A DNA stretch of 64,000 nt from Trichodesmium sp002260545 (GCF_050016015.1 NZ_JBNHEQ010000161.1:12758-76757), one strand, 5' to 3'. Numbered from the stretch's first letter, positions 44,597 to 54,910 are shown. Made by a program: numbers and translations. Notes: generated from the sequence alone by a model not told the origin.

Positions 44597-46855
44597 TTAA
44601 AATTGACCAACCTCCATTGCTTTCTCTTGTGGTTTTCTTTCAAAGATAAATCTTGGCTTCAACAATACTCGTAATAATAACCAGAAAGATTTTAACTCAT
44701 CTGGTGTTTCTCGTTTTTGCCATTGCCCAGGACGACAAAATAATAATTCTATTAATTGCCGTTTTTCAGATAAATTTACTTTCTCAAATCTTACTTTTAT
44801 ACAGGTAAATTCACCACTAATTTCTATATTAGTAATTTTCCCTCCTAAACAAATTTTTTCCTCAATAATTTTCAATGTAACAGGCAAATTTTTTCCTACT
44901 AAATTAGACGAAACCTTATGATTAATCTCTATCTCAGCTCCCACTTCTGATATTTGTTTAGTTACCCCCCAAAATGTCTGATTATTAATTCGCAGTTTTA
45001 CCACCCTCCGCAAATTAAACCATTCAAATATATCTGGTTTAGGTACATCTATTAATATTAACAACGCCACCGCAATCATCAATAAATTATACCCATTCCA
45101 AAATAATCCCAAATTCAAACTTTTTGCCTGTTCCGTTACTGCCCAACCACCATCAATCAATTTAGATAAATTGAACCATAAACTTATGCTATTAAATCCA
45201 AATAATAAAACCAAAGGCCAAGCCAAGTTCCAATTAAAAAAGTAGCGATCGCTCTTAATTCCTTTCGGTGTAACTTTAAATCCTTGTGAAAATGGATTGA
45301 GTAAAGATTTAATGATTGTTACTGCCAAAGGAAAAGCCAAAACCACACCATAAAAATTTGATAACATCGCCGATCTAGAACGATAATTTAGCCAAGAAAA
45401 TACGGTGAAATTTACAAAATAATAAGGTAGAAAGAAATATAAGTATTCAGCAACAGTAGCTTTAATTGGAATCACATCCAAAAAATTATAAGCTAATGGC
45501 ATTAACAAAAAACCAAAAGTGCTAATGCTAGTAAACCAATGTAATATTGCCTGGGAATATGACAATCTTTGAATAAGACTTAATCCATAAATTGTCAGAG
45601 GATTAGAATTAATAAAAAATGCTTGTAAAGTTCCCCTTGCCCATCTTAATCTTTGAATTGCATGACTAGAAATATTTTCAGCAGCTAAACCAGCACTTAA
45701 TTTTTCTTCTAAATAAACCTGACGATATCCTTTAGTGGATAAACGAATTCCTGTAAAATAATCTTCACAAATTGATTCTGTAACAAATCCTCCTACAGAC
45801 TCTAAAGCTTTTCTTCTCACGACAAAAGAAGTTCCTACACAACCAACTCCACCAGAACTATCTCGTATTGGTTGAACCTGTCTGTAAAATATTTCTTCTT
45901 CTGAAGTTAAGATATTTTCTAATCCTAAATTTCTAGAAATAGGGTCGATATTATAAAATGTTTGAGGAGTTTGTACGAGGGAAACTTGTTGATTTTGGAA
46001 AAATCCTAAAGTACGAATTAAAAAGTTTTTTGTAGGAATAAAGTCAGCATCAAAAACAACAATAAATTCTCCGTTTGTTTTGCTAAGGGCGTGATTTAAG
46101 TTACCAGCTTTGGCATAAGCATTATTATCTCTAGTTAAATATTCACATCCTAATTTATCAGCTAAATTTTTAACTTCTAGTCTATTAGTATCATCTAGTA
46201 AATAGACTTTTTTGTTAGGATAATCTATAGCCTGACAACCGATAACTGTACGTTCCAAAATAAATTCTGCTTCATCATAAGTGGGAATAAAAATATCTAC
46301 AGACGGCATAAAAGTTTGGTCTAAAATTTCCTGAGAGAAATAGTCTGCTTCTCCTCGACGAGGCTTGAATTTAAGCATCAAAAATAAAAGTAGAATACTA
46401 CTACTTAGTGTCAAAATTTCTAGACCCAATAACCCTAGACTAAATATGCCATTTACCGGGTCAATTAAATTTAATGTTGAGAGCGAGCGCCAGGATAAAT
46501 AACGAATAGTTAAACCCAATAAAATTCCTACTACCAAAAGTCGCGACCAAGTTTTCGGAGTAGGGGAAATTTTCATAATACCTTGGGCTATTAAAAATAG
46601 TAAAATTGTCGGCAAAACTAAATATTTACTATTATCAGTTGGTACTTGTACCCACATCGGTGGATTTTCTTGAAAGTAATGAATTTGAGCAAAAAATTCA
46701 TCTATCTGACCAATACCAGTAAACCAAGCAACCATAATAATTGTTAATAGTGTTACTCCTCCTATTAACAATAATGTTGCCAAACGGAATTTCATAAAAA
46801 TCAGACTATTGAAGCGACTTTTGATATATTTTTTAGCGATATTTGAAGTAGTCAT
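44597..46855 (-). CDS. Cellulose-synthase-like GT2 with PilZ-like C-terminus
   Basis: 752 residues. Membrane helices in the N-terminal 150 residues and again at about 400-600; GT2 core between. Visible motifs: VDIFIPTYDEAEFI, LLDDTNR (first Asp motif), VVFDADFIPT (DxD), CED in SICEDYFTG (TED position) and QRLRW (QxxRW). This is the BcsA-type pattern for processive beta-glucan synthesis. The C-terminal domain (about 620-735) looks like PilZ, but RRVVK and QISEVG only weakly match RxxxR and (D/N)xSxxG, so c-di-GMP binding is uncertain. An alternative start is the Met at 46795. Confidence 0.87.
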   Translation of the reverse strand: MTTSNIAKKYIKSRFNSLIFMKFRLATLLLIGGVTLLTIIMVAWFTGIGQIDEFFAQIHYFQENPPMWVQVPTDNSKYLVLPTILLFLIAQGIMKISPTPKTWSRLLVVGILLGLTIRYLSWRSLSTLNLIDPVNGIFSLGLLGLEILTLSSSILLLFLMLKFKPRRGEADYFSQEILDQTFMPSVDIFIPTYDEAEFILERTVIGCQAIDYPNKKVYLLDDTNRLEVKNLADKLGCEYLTRDNNAYAKAGNLNHALSKTNGEFIVVFDADFIPTKNFLIRTLGFFQNQQVSLVQTPQTFYNIDPISRNLGLENILTSEEEIFYRQVQPIRDSSGGVGCVGTSFVVRRKALESVGGFVTESICEDYFTGIRLSTKGYRQVYLEEKLSAGLAAENISSHAIQRLRWARGTLQAFFINSNPLTIYGLSLIQRLSYSQAILHWFTSISTFGFLLMPLAYNFLDVIPIKATVAEYLYFFLPYYFVNFTVFSWLNYRSRSAMLSNFYGVVLAFPLAVTIIKSLLNPFSQGFKVTPKGIKSDRYFFNWNLAWPLVLLFGFNSISLWFNLSKLIDGGWAVTEQAKSLNLGLFWNGYNLLMIAVALLILIDVPKPDIFEWFNLRRVVKLRINNQTFWGVTKQISEVGAEIEINHKVSSNLVGKNLPVTLKIIEEKICLGGKITNIEISGEFTCIKVRFEKVNLSEKRQLIELLFCRPGQWQKRETPDELKSFWLLLRVLLKPRFIFERKPQEKAMEVGQF

Positions 46856-47708
46856 AGTCAGTCATCTCTAATAAGAGCAAATTAAACGTAAGCATTCAGC
46901 TATTAGCAGTTAGCTAGCCTCCTAAGGAGGAACTTCGTTAACAGATTTTTAATAGATGAAGCAAGTATTAGTTTAACTTCTACTATATTTTTTATCAGAG
47001 AATCTAAGCATAGGAAAAACAAGCTTGAGTTGGCAACTAAAGGTAGTAAAGCTGATAGCTGATAGCTGACGGCTGAATGCTTACAATTAAACAAATAAAA
47101 TTTTATAATCTTCAAGTTAATACATTAATAATTAATCCTGAGATTCTCCTGAGAGTTATACAAGTTTGGAAAAAGAATGCTACAAAAAAGTGGCTCTCGA
47201 TCTGAGATGCTTAAAAAGAGTCAGTACAATTCATTTTAGACAGGTATCTCTATCATTTTTATCTTTATTTTTCAAGATTTATTCCTTCTTAATTCTTCCC
47301 TCTTCCTCATTTATACCATTTGTAATAAACATTGGTTGCTATTGGTATTATTCTTGATTTTTGCCTATAAAATACTTATATAGCAGTTCTCATAATGGTG
47401 AGGTACAAAATTATAGCTTTGAGGGAACAGGGAACAGGGAACAGAGAACAGGGAATAGGGAATAGGGAATAGGGAATAGGGAGTAATGAAAAGATAAAAA
47501 GATAACTGTACTTCACGCTTCTTGGGAAACGCTATAGCGGTTTTGACAAAGGTAGACTACAAAACTTCTTCCTTCTTCCTTTAAACCCCAATCTCTGTAC
47601 TCTATATTAATAAAAATTGCTATCTAAAAAATTAGGTTGCTTATTACAAAATACTGAAATAAACAACCTAATTAATATCACTTAAAGAGACCAAAGTATT
47701 GGTTACAA
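46856..47708. other. Intergenic with MITE1 copy D
   Basis: 853 bp. Contains the AGCTATTAGCAGTTAGCTAGCC/CTGATAGCTGACGGCTG inverted block (46890-47090), MITE1 copy D (47379-47536) and a run of GGGAACA/GGGAATA heptamers (47423-47483). Short frames here are repeat-derived. Confidence 0.5.
47379..47536. mobile_element. MITE1 copy D
   Basis: 158 bp. Begins TATAGCAGTTCTCATAATGG and ends TCTTGGGAAACGCTATA, with expanded GGGAACA and GGGAATA heptamers in the middle. Confidence 0.65.
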
Positions 47709-48017
47709 TTACATTTTTTCTCGAAACTCTACCAAAACGTCTATCAAATCAGCCTGACACCCCATCGGCAATAAATCTATCAAAGGAACTTCCTTTCTTC
47801 CAGCACCTAACTTAACAAGAACACCCTGTAATATTTCCACAACCTGACCTTCAGAAGGAACTTCTTCAGTCAGAATAGGATAAAACTTTTCTGCCAAAGT
47901 TAAATGTAGTTTTGCATCAGATAAATAGAGATGCCAACCAGCAATATCAATATAAACTTTATCCCCTATTTCTGCTGCTAAACTTTCAATTATTTGTGTT
48001 GTACTAGCATTAGTCAT
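47709..48017 (-). CDS. DUF3181-like conserved cyanobacterial protein
   Basis: 102 residues. IIESLAAEIGDKVYIDIAGW, HLYLSDAKLHLTLAEKFYPI and GRKEVPLIDLLPMGCQADLI match the small conserved cyanobacterial DUF3181 family from memory. No membrane segment. Function unknown. The ATG is the terminal ATG of a TGATAACTGAAATGA repeat. Confidence 0.75.
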   Translation of the reverse strand: MTNASTTQIIESLAAEIGDKVYIDIAGWHLYLSDAKLHLTLAEKFYPILTEEVPSEGQVVEILQGVLVKLGAGRKEVPLIDLLPMGCQADLIDVLVEFREKM

Positions 48018-48244
48018 TTCAGTTATCAGTTATCAGTTATCAGTTGTCAATACCTCCTACTAAAGTAGGACGCTTGAAATACTAAATTCTCTTCTTTTAT
48101 TCAATTTACAGGAGAGGTTTGAGACCTAATTTTCTAGTAATAAGAATAAATAAAACCAAAATTTTTTAGTTACATTATTACTCTAATTATCAGTAAGACC
48201 GAGAGTTTGAAAACCATGTCGCTCAATTCGCGGGGAGTGTCAAC
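48018..48244 (-). repeat. Two-hairpin TGATAACTGA element supplying a start codon
   Basis: Minus-strand copy (about 48018-48145) with degenerate hairpins (CTACT...AGTAGG and GAGAGG/CCTC) and TGATAACTGATAACTGAAATG at the gene junction. Confidence 0.55.
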
Positions 48245-48502
48245 CTATGCAGAATCCTTAGTAGTAGAACCATAATCTGCAAGGACAAAAATATACACCC
48301 CATGAATCAACAATAACGACACCCAACCACTTGTTACCCAGATAGCCCAAGGCCAACTTGCTGCTGTAAGATTACGGAAAAACCATATACCAGAATTACT
48401 GGCCGCAAAAATAGCTACATGAATAGCAAAATTCATTCGGTCATCCAACTTCCGGAACTCTGGGTCATTACGGTCAGGTTTGCGAGGCCAACGAGGAGGC
48501 AT
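48245..48502 (-). CDS. 2TM-domain protein
   Basis: 85 residues with two transmembrane helices (about 27-45 MNFAIHVAIFAASNSGIWF and 52-72). The pattern of a charged N-terminus (MPPRWPRKPDRNDPEFRKLD) followed by xxFxxHxxxxxxxN fits the 2TM domain family found alone or attached to kinases. Inner-membrane protein of unknown role. Confidence 0.78.
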   Translation of the reverse strand: MPPRWPRKPDRNDPEFRKLDDRMNFAIHVAIFAASNSGIWFFRNLTAASWPWAIWVTSGWVSLLLIHGVYIFVLADYGSTTKDSA

Positions 48503-49278
48503 AATACTTTAAAAAAAATTTATTACTGTTCAGTTTCTTTAAATATTGTAAAGGCAAGTCAGCAATTTAGAGATGATTTGAGATTATTGTCTCCAATACT
48601 TAATCTGTGAATATTAAATAAGCATATTGCTCATCAATAGGAGAATCTTCTCCTAGTGGCATAAAATTGAATATTGATAGGTCTGTAGGAAACAAGGAAA
48701 TTTAAGATTTTCCTAGCCTTCTAATTCAGTAGGAGTTACTGATAACTGTTAACTGTTAACGTAGTTCCTCTGCAGAAGGCTAACTGATAACTGAAATTAC
48801 TCTCCACTTAAAATATAATCCCCAGACTTCCCGCCACTCTTACTCAACAGACCAATTAACTCAATAGAAATAGACTTTTCCCAACCCTTCACCATATCAT
48901 ACAAACTCAAAACAGCCACAGAAACCGCCGTCTAATCACGACCTATCCAGAGAAACTACATATAGCGGAAAAAACTCGAACGTTATAGTTTTTAAACTCT
49001 ATATATATAGTCTGGCCGTAATTCCTCATAATCAAAAGGTCTCACTCAACCATCGGAGCAGGATACTCCCACTCACCCAAAATCCAATCTTCACAGACCA
49101 ACAAAAAATTAGGAAAAGACAAACAATTTCACTCTTCACTCAAAACATAATCCCCAGACTTCCCGCCACTCTTACTCAACAGACGAATTAACTCAATAGA
49201 AATAGACTTTTCCAAACCCTTAGCCATATCATACAAACTCAAAACAGCCACAGAAACCGCCGTCTAATCACGACCTAT
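48503..49278 (-). repeat. Decayed copies of the moaC 3' end
   Basis: At about 48797-48955 and 49130-49275 the minus strand reads TAVSVAVLSLYDMAKGLEKS then ELIRLLSKSGGKSGDYVLSE, the C-terminal part of MoaC, each preceded by a shared GGTCGTGATTAG junction. The intervening sequence (about 48956-49130) has no gene. The 5' part (48503-48797) contains a TGATAACTGA repeat and no gene. Confidence 0.8.
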
Positions 49279-49378
49279 NNNNNNNNNNNNNNNNNNNNNN
49301 NNNNNNNNNNNNNNNNNNNNNNNNNNNNNNNNNNNNNNNNNNNNNNNNNNNNNNNNNNNNNNNNNNNNNNNNNNNNNN
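49279..49378. other. Scaffold gap (100 N) in moaC
   Basis: Exactly 100 N, within repeated moaC 3' sequence. Confidence 0.99.
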
Positions 49379-49831
49379 ACGAATTAACTCAATAGAAATA
49401 GACTTTTCCAAACCCTTAGCCATATCATACAAAGTTAAAGCAGCCACAGAAACCGCCGTCAAAGCTTCCATTTCCACCCCAGTTTCCGCCTTAGTCTTCA
49501 CCATCGCCCGAATCTGATATCCCGGCAACTGTGGATCAGGAATTAACTCCACATCTATTTTTTGTAAAGGCAAAGGATGACACAAAGGAATAAGTTGGGC
49601 AGTTTGCTTCGCCCCCATAATCCCCGCCAACTTAGCAGTGCCCAAAACATCACCCTTTGGACTATTACCCGCTTCAATAGCCTCAAAAGTTTCTACTAAC
49701 ATCCGCACTTGTCCAGCAGCCTCAGCTTGACGCACAGTCGCTACTTTCGCAGATACATCCACCATTTGAACTCCACCCTCAGAGTCCAAATGAGTTAAAT
49801 TTTGCTCAAATTTAGAAAAATCCCTTGTCAT
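49379..49831 (-). CDS. moaC: Cyclic pyranopterin monophosphate synthase MoaC, 3' end lost in gap
   Basis: 150 of about 160 residues are visible. KGDVLGTAKLAGIMGAKQTA, LIPLCHPLPL and GVEMEALTAVSVAALTLYDMAK are MoaC signatures. MoaC, acting with MoaA, converts 5'-GTP derivatives to cyclic pyranopterin monophosphate, the first step of molybdenum cofactor synthesis. The C-terminus runs into the 100-N gap; degenerate copies downstream predict the ending LLSKSGGKSGDYVLSEE. No other moa genes are adjacent. Confidence 0.92.
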
Positions 49832-49914
49832 TCTATTTATTTGTGCTATAGTAAATTATTAGTGCGGAAGAAAAGCTGATTAAAAAAAGTTTCATCTAAC
49901 GCAAAAAACAAAAA

Positions 49915-49987
49915 GGGCCTGTAGCTTAGTGGATAGAGTGCGTGGCTACGGACCATGAGGTCGGGGGTTCGAATCCCTCCAGGCCCG
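49915..49987 (+). tRNA. tRNA-Arg (anticodon ACG)
   Basis: Folds as a complete cloverleaf. Acceptor GGGCCTG/CAGGCCC, D stem GCTT/GAGT, anticodon stem CGTGG/CCATG with loop CTACGGA (anticodon ACG, read as ICG), T arm GGGGG-TTCGAAT-CCCTC-like (GGGGTTCGAATCCC). No encoded CCA. The downstream gene on the minus strand ends 3 bp later. Confidence 0.95.
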
Positions 49988-49989
49988 TA

Positions 49990-51228
49990 TTAATGATTAA
50001 TAGCATAAGTATCTTGCCCTTGACCAAAAGCAAATCTGATGGAATGGGGCAAGTCTTTGTTTGATAAAGTAATGAATATAGCTATTGCTATAACATCAAG
50101 ACAAGCATCAACAGCAAACATACTTCTATAACCAACTTGTTCGGCAATAAGACCGAAAGTAGGTCCGGCCATAATTGAGCCTAAATCAAACCCACCAATA
50201 TAAAGAGATAAAAACTTGCCTCTTTGCTCTTGAGGACATCGATCGGTCGTCAAAGTAATCATCATAGGTAAGATTAAACCAGCAGAAGATCCCCCAAAAA
50301 TAGCTCCCAGTAAAACCATATTGCTACTATTTGCAGTCCACAAAGTTAACATAGCTAATAAGCTAAATACCAGACCGCCAGTAATAAAAAGGCCACGACC
50401 AAATCGATCGGAAGCTCGCCCAGTAAAAATACGAATGGTAAAACTAGCGATCGCCCTGACGCTAAAAAAAAGTCCAGCATTCAGAGGAATGTTATTTTGC
50501 TGGATATACAGTGGTAGAAAAGTAAAAGTTGTGCCAAATACTAAACCTACCATCAACATTACAAAAGCGGGAACCAAAATTTTACGACTTCCTAATATTT
50601 GCCAGAACTTTTGTCGATTAAACTGATGGGAATGAGAATTTTTTTTCAGTATTGAATGTGGTTCCCAAACTAGCAAACTACATAATAAGCTCATACTTCC
50701 TAAAGTAGAGCAAACCATAAATAAAGGCACATACCCAGTAGCTGCTAGTACAAAACCACCTATTGCTGGTCCAATAGCCATACCTATTGGAGTACATAAA
50801 CTCATATAACCAATTAATTCACCGCGACGACCAGGAGGAGACAAGTCAGCTACTAAACCACTATAACCAGTGGTAATTCCAGCAATACTAATACCATGAA
50901 AAGCACGAACTACCATTAACAAAAGAAAAGACTTGAGTAGTAAATAGCCGAGTGGGGCGATCGCTGCTACAGTTGTGCCAACTATCAGAACCAACTTTCG
51001 ACTTCTGTTGTCAGCTAATGGCCCTAAAACAAATCGTGATAGTAATAGTCCCACACCAAAGCAACCACTAACAAGGCCAATTTGTTGTGTTGTGCCTCCA
51101 ATACGATCTAGATAAAGAGGTAAAGTAGGCAGCAAGGTAGATATACTTGACCAAAATAATAAGCCAGCCAAGAATAGAATCATTAGACTGCGCTGTTGCT
51201 GATGGTCAAGTGTTCGGAATATTTTCAC
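49990..51228 (-). CDS. MFS transporter
   Basis: 412 residues, about 12 membrane helices. LVLIVGTTVAAIAPLGYLLL, GPLADNRSRKLVL (loop 2-3 signature), VADLSPPGRRGELIGYMSLC and the second half RIFTGRASDRFGRGLFITGG are typical of the major facilitator superfamily, drug or metabolite proton antiporter type. Substrate unknown. It stands alone, with its stop 3 bp from a tRNA. HIP1 sites occur at about 50453 and 50956. Confidence 0.88.
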   Translation of the reverse strand: MKIFRTLDHQQQRSLMILFLAGLLFWSSISTLLPTLPLYLDRIGGTTQQIGLVSGCFGVGLLLSRFVLGPLADNRSRKLVLIVGTTVAAIAPLGYLLLKSFLLLMVVRAFHGISIAGITTGYSGLVADLSPPGRRGELIGYMSLCTPIGMAIGPAIGGFVLAATGYVPLFMVCSTLGSMSLLCSLLVWEPHSILKKNSHSHQFNRQKFWQILGSRKILVPAFVMLMVGLVFGTTFTFLPLYIQQNNIPLNAGLFFSVRAIASFTIRIFTGRASDRFGRGLFITGGLVFSLLAMLTLWTANSSNMVLLGAIFGGSSAGLILPMMITLTTDRCPQEQRGKFLSLYIGGFDLGSIMAGPTFGLIAEQVGYRSMFAVDACLDVIAIAIFITLSNKDLPHSIRFAFGQGQDTYAINH

Positions 51229-52001
51229 AATTTAAGTTACCCTGGATAAATCCTATCCCTATATTTTGTAACAAATTGTTAAAACTTGCCTAACTCAACT
51301 TATCCTAGAGTAGTTAACAAAGTCAGAAATTAGGAGTTAGGTAGTGGTGTACAAGTAGTAATATTTGGATAAAAGTCAACTAGGGAAGGAAAGAGTATTC
51401 TTTGTTAAAGTTAACTGTTATAAAAAGAAAGTAACAGGTAATAGGAAAGGTTTTCAGTTTTCGTAATAGTTGTTAATACAGTGCCGATTATATATAGCAC
51501 TCCTAAATGAATCATAACATATTAAAACTTATTAAATAAGATTAAAACCAATTCCCCAATTTGATCCTGCTTGATGGAATTGGTATTTTAGGATAATCTA
51601 AATTCTACCAATTACCAGGCATTAATGCTATACTTCAGCTAGACTTCAATATTCAAATATTTACCAAGATTCAAAGTCTTTTTTTGACGATTATTAATTA
51701 GTTAGTATAGATGATCGCTACTTTTTATATTCCCCCACCTCCCACACTTCTCACACTTCCCACCCTAATCAGATATAGCAATATTTTTGATACATAGTAT
51801 TACACAACCTATATACGACTGCGATATATATTCTACTACTTAAAGCTTGAAAAAAGTGCAAGAAAATTACTAAATAAAATTCCATCTTTTTTATTATGTT
51901 TTTCTTTCCCTGTTCTCTGTTCCCTGTTTAGTCACTGTAGCAATATTTTCTGAAGTTGGTATAAGTTGACTTTTCACTTCTTCCTTCTTCCTTCTTCCTT
52001 C
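51229..52001. other. Intergenic with MITE2 copy C
   Basis: 773 bp. MITE2 at about 51605-51802; elsewhere AT-rich with CCTTCTTCC repeats at 51980-52003. No gene is seen. Confidence 0.5.
51605..51802. mobile_element. MITE2 copy C
   Basis: About 198 bp. Begins CTACCAATTACCAGGCATTA and ends TTTGATACATAGTATTA, with TTACCAAGATTCAAAGTC and CACTTCTCACACTTCCC inside, matching copy B inverted. Confidence 0.65.
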
Positions 52002-52910
52002 TTACTTTGTTTGATCCAAACAAGCTAAACCAGCAGCAAAAGTTTCAGCTAAAACACTAATCAAACGATAAAATGCAACAGCACTTAACACAATACCAGG
52101 ATCAAATTTTTGCTCAAGTAAAGCTAAAGCAGTTGCTTCAAAGACCCCAACACCTCCAGGCGCTCCTGGCACAACTAAACCTAATAACCATGATAAACTA
52201 AACACACTAAATATTAATAAAATTTGATTAAATTCAATAGAATTGAACGCCAATATAGTCAATAAAAATCCAGAACCTCGAAGCAGCAGGAAACAAAATT
52301 CTCCGCAAAAAGGCTTGATTGGATAGTGATCCAAATTTAATTCAGTAACTACCTCTGAATCAGATTTTTTGACTTTTAATTTTATTTTAACTAAATATTT
52401 AATTACTGGGTTTAAAATTCGTGGATGAACAATAGAAATTACTGCAAAAAAACACAAAAATTGTAAAAACCAACTTTCTTGAGTAGAACCAATTAAAGCC
52501 ACTCCTAAAGCTGCCGCAGCCATTAAAAGTGGTTCTATTAACACACTTAAAATTGCAATTTCAACAGGTACTCCTACTTGTTTTGTTGCATCAATTCGGC
52601 TATAAAAATGCCATATATTTCCCGGTAAATACTTAGCAACATTTGTTCGCAGATATACTCTAATTGCCCACCGCAAATTAACCTTTTGATGAAACTCTTT
52701 AATAATCCAAAACCAGACCACTCCAGACCATACATGAGCCATAATTGTGATGATAAAAGCAGCTCCTAAACTTACCCACCCAGAATCACTAATCCTAATC
52801 TCAAGCACTTGTGCCCAGTTGTCTTTGAGAGTTTGAGCTAGAAAAAATAGAGTTAGTCCTAAAATAATCCACCGCAGATAAGGTTTAATGCCCGACAAAA
52901 CTTTTTTCAT
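52002..52910 (-). CDS. UPF0104/lysylphosphatidylglycerol-synthase-type membrane protein
   Basis: About 302 residues from the Met at 52910. Multi-pass (about 8 helices) with the family segments YLRTNVAKYLPGNIWHFYSR and VVPGAPGGVGVFEATALALL. Such proteins form the transmembrane flippase-like half of LPG synthases or stand alone as putative lipid or polyprenyl carriers. The soluble synthase domain is absent, so lipid-linked sugar or lipid transport is the likely role. It lies just downstream of a GT39-type enzyme on the same strand. Confidence 0.8.
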   Translation of the reverse strand: MKKVLSGIKPYLRWIILGLTLFFLAQTLKDNWAQVLEIRISDSGWVSLGAAFIITIMAHVWSGVVWFWIIKEFHQKVNLRWAIRVYLRTNVAKYLPGNIWHFYSRIDATKQVGVPVEIAILSVLIEPLLMAAAALGVALIGSTQESWFLQFLCFFAVISIVHPRILNPVIKYLVKIKLKVKKSDSEVVTELNLDHYPIKPFCGEFCFLLLRGSGFLLTILAFNSIEFNQILLIFSVFSLSWLLGLVVPGAPGGVGVFEATALALLEQKFDPGIVLSAVAFYRLISVLAETFAAGLACLDQTK

Positions 52911-53128
52911 AAAGTACAAAACTAACTGAGTTGATAACTGCTAACTCTTTGCCTTTTCCCTCTAAATTGATTGTGTAAGTATTCAGCCATCAGCTATTGC
53001 TTTTAGAGGAAGTAAAATTAATTGATAAATTGAGCTAAAATTAAAACTTTATTCTAAAAGCTTATACCTAAATGCTCATAACTGAATCCTTACGAAGTTT
53101 ATTTGTTTGTTGTCCAGAAATTAACATC

Positions 53129-54598
53129 CTAGTAGTCATTTTTATCCAACTTAGGAATCAGCAATAATATATTTGCATTACCAATAATTTCCTGTGATTC
53201 AATTGTAAATTGTTCTGCAAATACAGACTTAAAAATGTTCATATCTCCTCCGTAATAGATAAACCATATACGTGAGTATGTAGGAGGTAAACTTTCAATC
53301 CAATTTTTTAAATGGGTTTGAAGATTTGATTGATCTTTTTCTTCTCTTTTATCTAGATATATAGGTGCAGAGCCTCGATAATAGTAAGTTAGAGGAAAAG
53401 AAGTGCCATGAGCTGCAGAGTAAATGATTATGTCGCCTTCTCTATCTTGACCTTCAATCAATTGTGCTACTGGTCTGTAATGGTCTAATGCCCCCATGTA
53501 TCGCTTCGAGCTTGTATAATAAGTTACTAAGCCTAAACTAACGGCCAACATATATATTAGAGCCACCACGACTCCAATTATTTTTTGCCAATCTAAAACC
53601 TTAAAAAAGCCAATTGCGACCAGTAATATAATGTATGGCTGAGATATTATTAAGTAACGACTGTTCCATATCGAGTAGAATACATTAGAAAAAACAAAAA
53701 TAGATGCAGCAGGTATAATTCCCCATGAAGCTACCCATACAACTTCCTGATTACGAGGCTTTTGAATAATTGCTACCAGAATAACTGTAGCAACAATTAA
53801 AGCTACAACTTGAATCAATAATGCTATATAAGGTGGTGATGGAGGGTGAGCAAACACAGTCATTACTCTTAGCTCTCGGAAGATTTCTCTTACACCAGGA
53901 ATTGGTAACATCACTCGGTGTGAGCCTGAATCACTCTTCACAGAAATAGCTACAGGAATACTGACAACAATAATTGTTAAATATAGAACAAGATAACTAA
54001 TTAATCTAGAAATTTTGAACTTAAACTTAAGCCATAAAATCAGAATATCTGATACCAAAAAGGCTGCATTTAAAGGTGTAGTATAAAAGGATAAAATTCT
54101 ACCTACAACCCATATTAATCGTGGAAGTTTTTTATCTGGTTGCTTCAGAGAATGTGCGAGACAAAGACATCCACAAAGCCCTAGGCAAACACTCATTGTA
54201 TAGTATCTAATTTCTTGAGCATGATTGATAAATAATGGAGAAATAGTTAGTAAAAATGCTGCAAGAAGACCAACTTTTTTGCTAAAAAAGTCATTACCTA
54301 ATCTATAAATTAGATATACAGATACTACTGCAAAAATAATAGCTGGAACTCTCAACCATACTTCATTATCAGAAATGTTAATCCATGGATTTAAAAGAAC
54401 ATAGTAGAGTAGCCTGCCCTTATTAAGATCCATCTTGCGCCCATCTAAAACACTGATAAATTCATCTATCCATAAACCTCGGAAATTGATTCTGTAAAAG
54501 TACAAAAAACACGCTAAAACAAGAATCAATACAATAGGAAACCATTCCTTTTTTTTGATAGTATAAATCAACTTATGAAAAGCATTAAACATCAACAT
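53129..54598 (-). CDS. GT39-family dolichyl/undecaprenyl-phosphate mannosyltransferase-like protein
   Basis: 489 residues, about 10 membrane helices. GLWIDEFISVLDG (the acidic motif in the first loop) and ISPLFINHAQEIRYYTMS are typical of the PMT/ArnT clan (PF13231/GT39), which uses lipid-linked sugars to glycosylate exported acceptors. The C-terminal part is soluble (VAQLIEGQDREGDIIIYSAA, IESLPPTYSRIWFIYYGGD). Probably acts with the downstream UPF0104 protein. Confidence 0.8.
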   Translation of the reverse strand: MLMFNAFHKLIYTIKKKEWFPIVLILVLACFLYFYRINFRGLWIDEFISVLDGRKMDLNKGRLLYYVLLNPWINISDNEVWLRVPAIIFAVVSVYLIYRLGNDFFSKKVGLLAAFLLTISPLFINHAQEIRYYTMSVCLGLCGCLCLAHSLKQPDKKLPRLIWVVGRILSFYTTPLNAAFLVSDILILWLKFKFKISRLISYLVLYLTIIVVSIPVAISVKSDSGSHRVMLPIPGVREIFRELRVMTVFAHPPSPPYIALLIQVVALIVATVILVAIIQKPRNQEVVWVASWGIIPAASIFVFSNVFYSIWNSRYLIISQPYIILLVAIGFFKVLDWQKIIGVVVALIYMLAVSLGLVTYYTSSKRYMGALDHYRPVAQLIEGQDREGDIIIYSAAHGTSFPLTYYYRGSAPIYLDKREEKDQSNLQTHLKNWIESLPPTYSRIWFIYYGGDMNIFKSVFAEQFTIESQEIIGNANILLLIPKLDKNDY

Positions 54599-54641
54599 AT
54601 ATTACCAGGCTTAAAAAATTAGATTGTACAATTTTTGAAGA

Positions 54642-54910
54642 CTATGTTTTTTTAGCAAAAGCACTTGCAAACTGATAGAAACTAATATGAGGTGGGAAAA
54701 CAGTTGGCGCAGATTGAATCTTGTCAAAGTTTGTATTTACTAACCATCCAGGATACTCCTCCTCTATAAATTTCACCATAACTGCGGCAGACTTTTCCTG
54801 AGACTGAATGATTTGTAAATATCGTCCACTTGCTGCTTGAGTTGCCAAAGAATCACATTTATCAGAGTCATAAATATTGATATTAGCCTGGCATTGGTAC
54901 TCAAGAGTAT
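54642..54910 (-). pseudogene. Gene remnant truncated by MITE2 copy D
   Basis: The minus strand reads continuously from within the element border (NTLEYQCQANINIYDSDKC DS) to ATQAASGRYLQIIQSQEKSA, EEEYPGWLVNTNFDKIQSAP and a TAG at 54642-54644, about 89 codons. There is no credible start: a TTG lies at 54848, but coding-like sequence extends upstream to the MITE at about 54910. This looks like the C-terminal part of a larger protein. The family is not recognised. Confidence 0.55.

Noticed and set aside
46903..47357. Short frames at 46903-47115 and 47166-47357
   Set aside because: Overlap the AGCTATTAGC inverted block or AT-rich sequence; no ribosome-binding site or domain.
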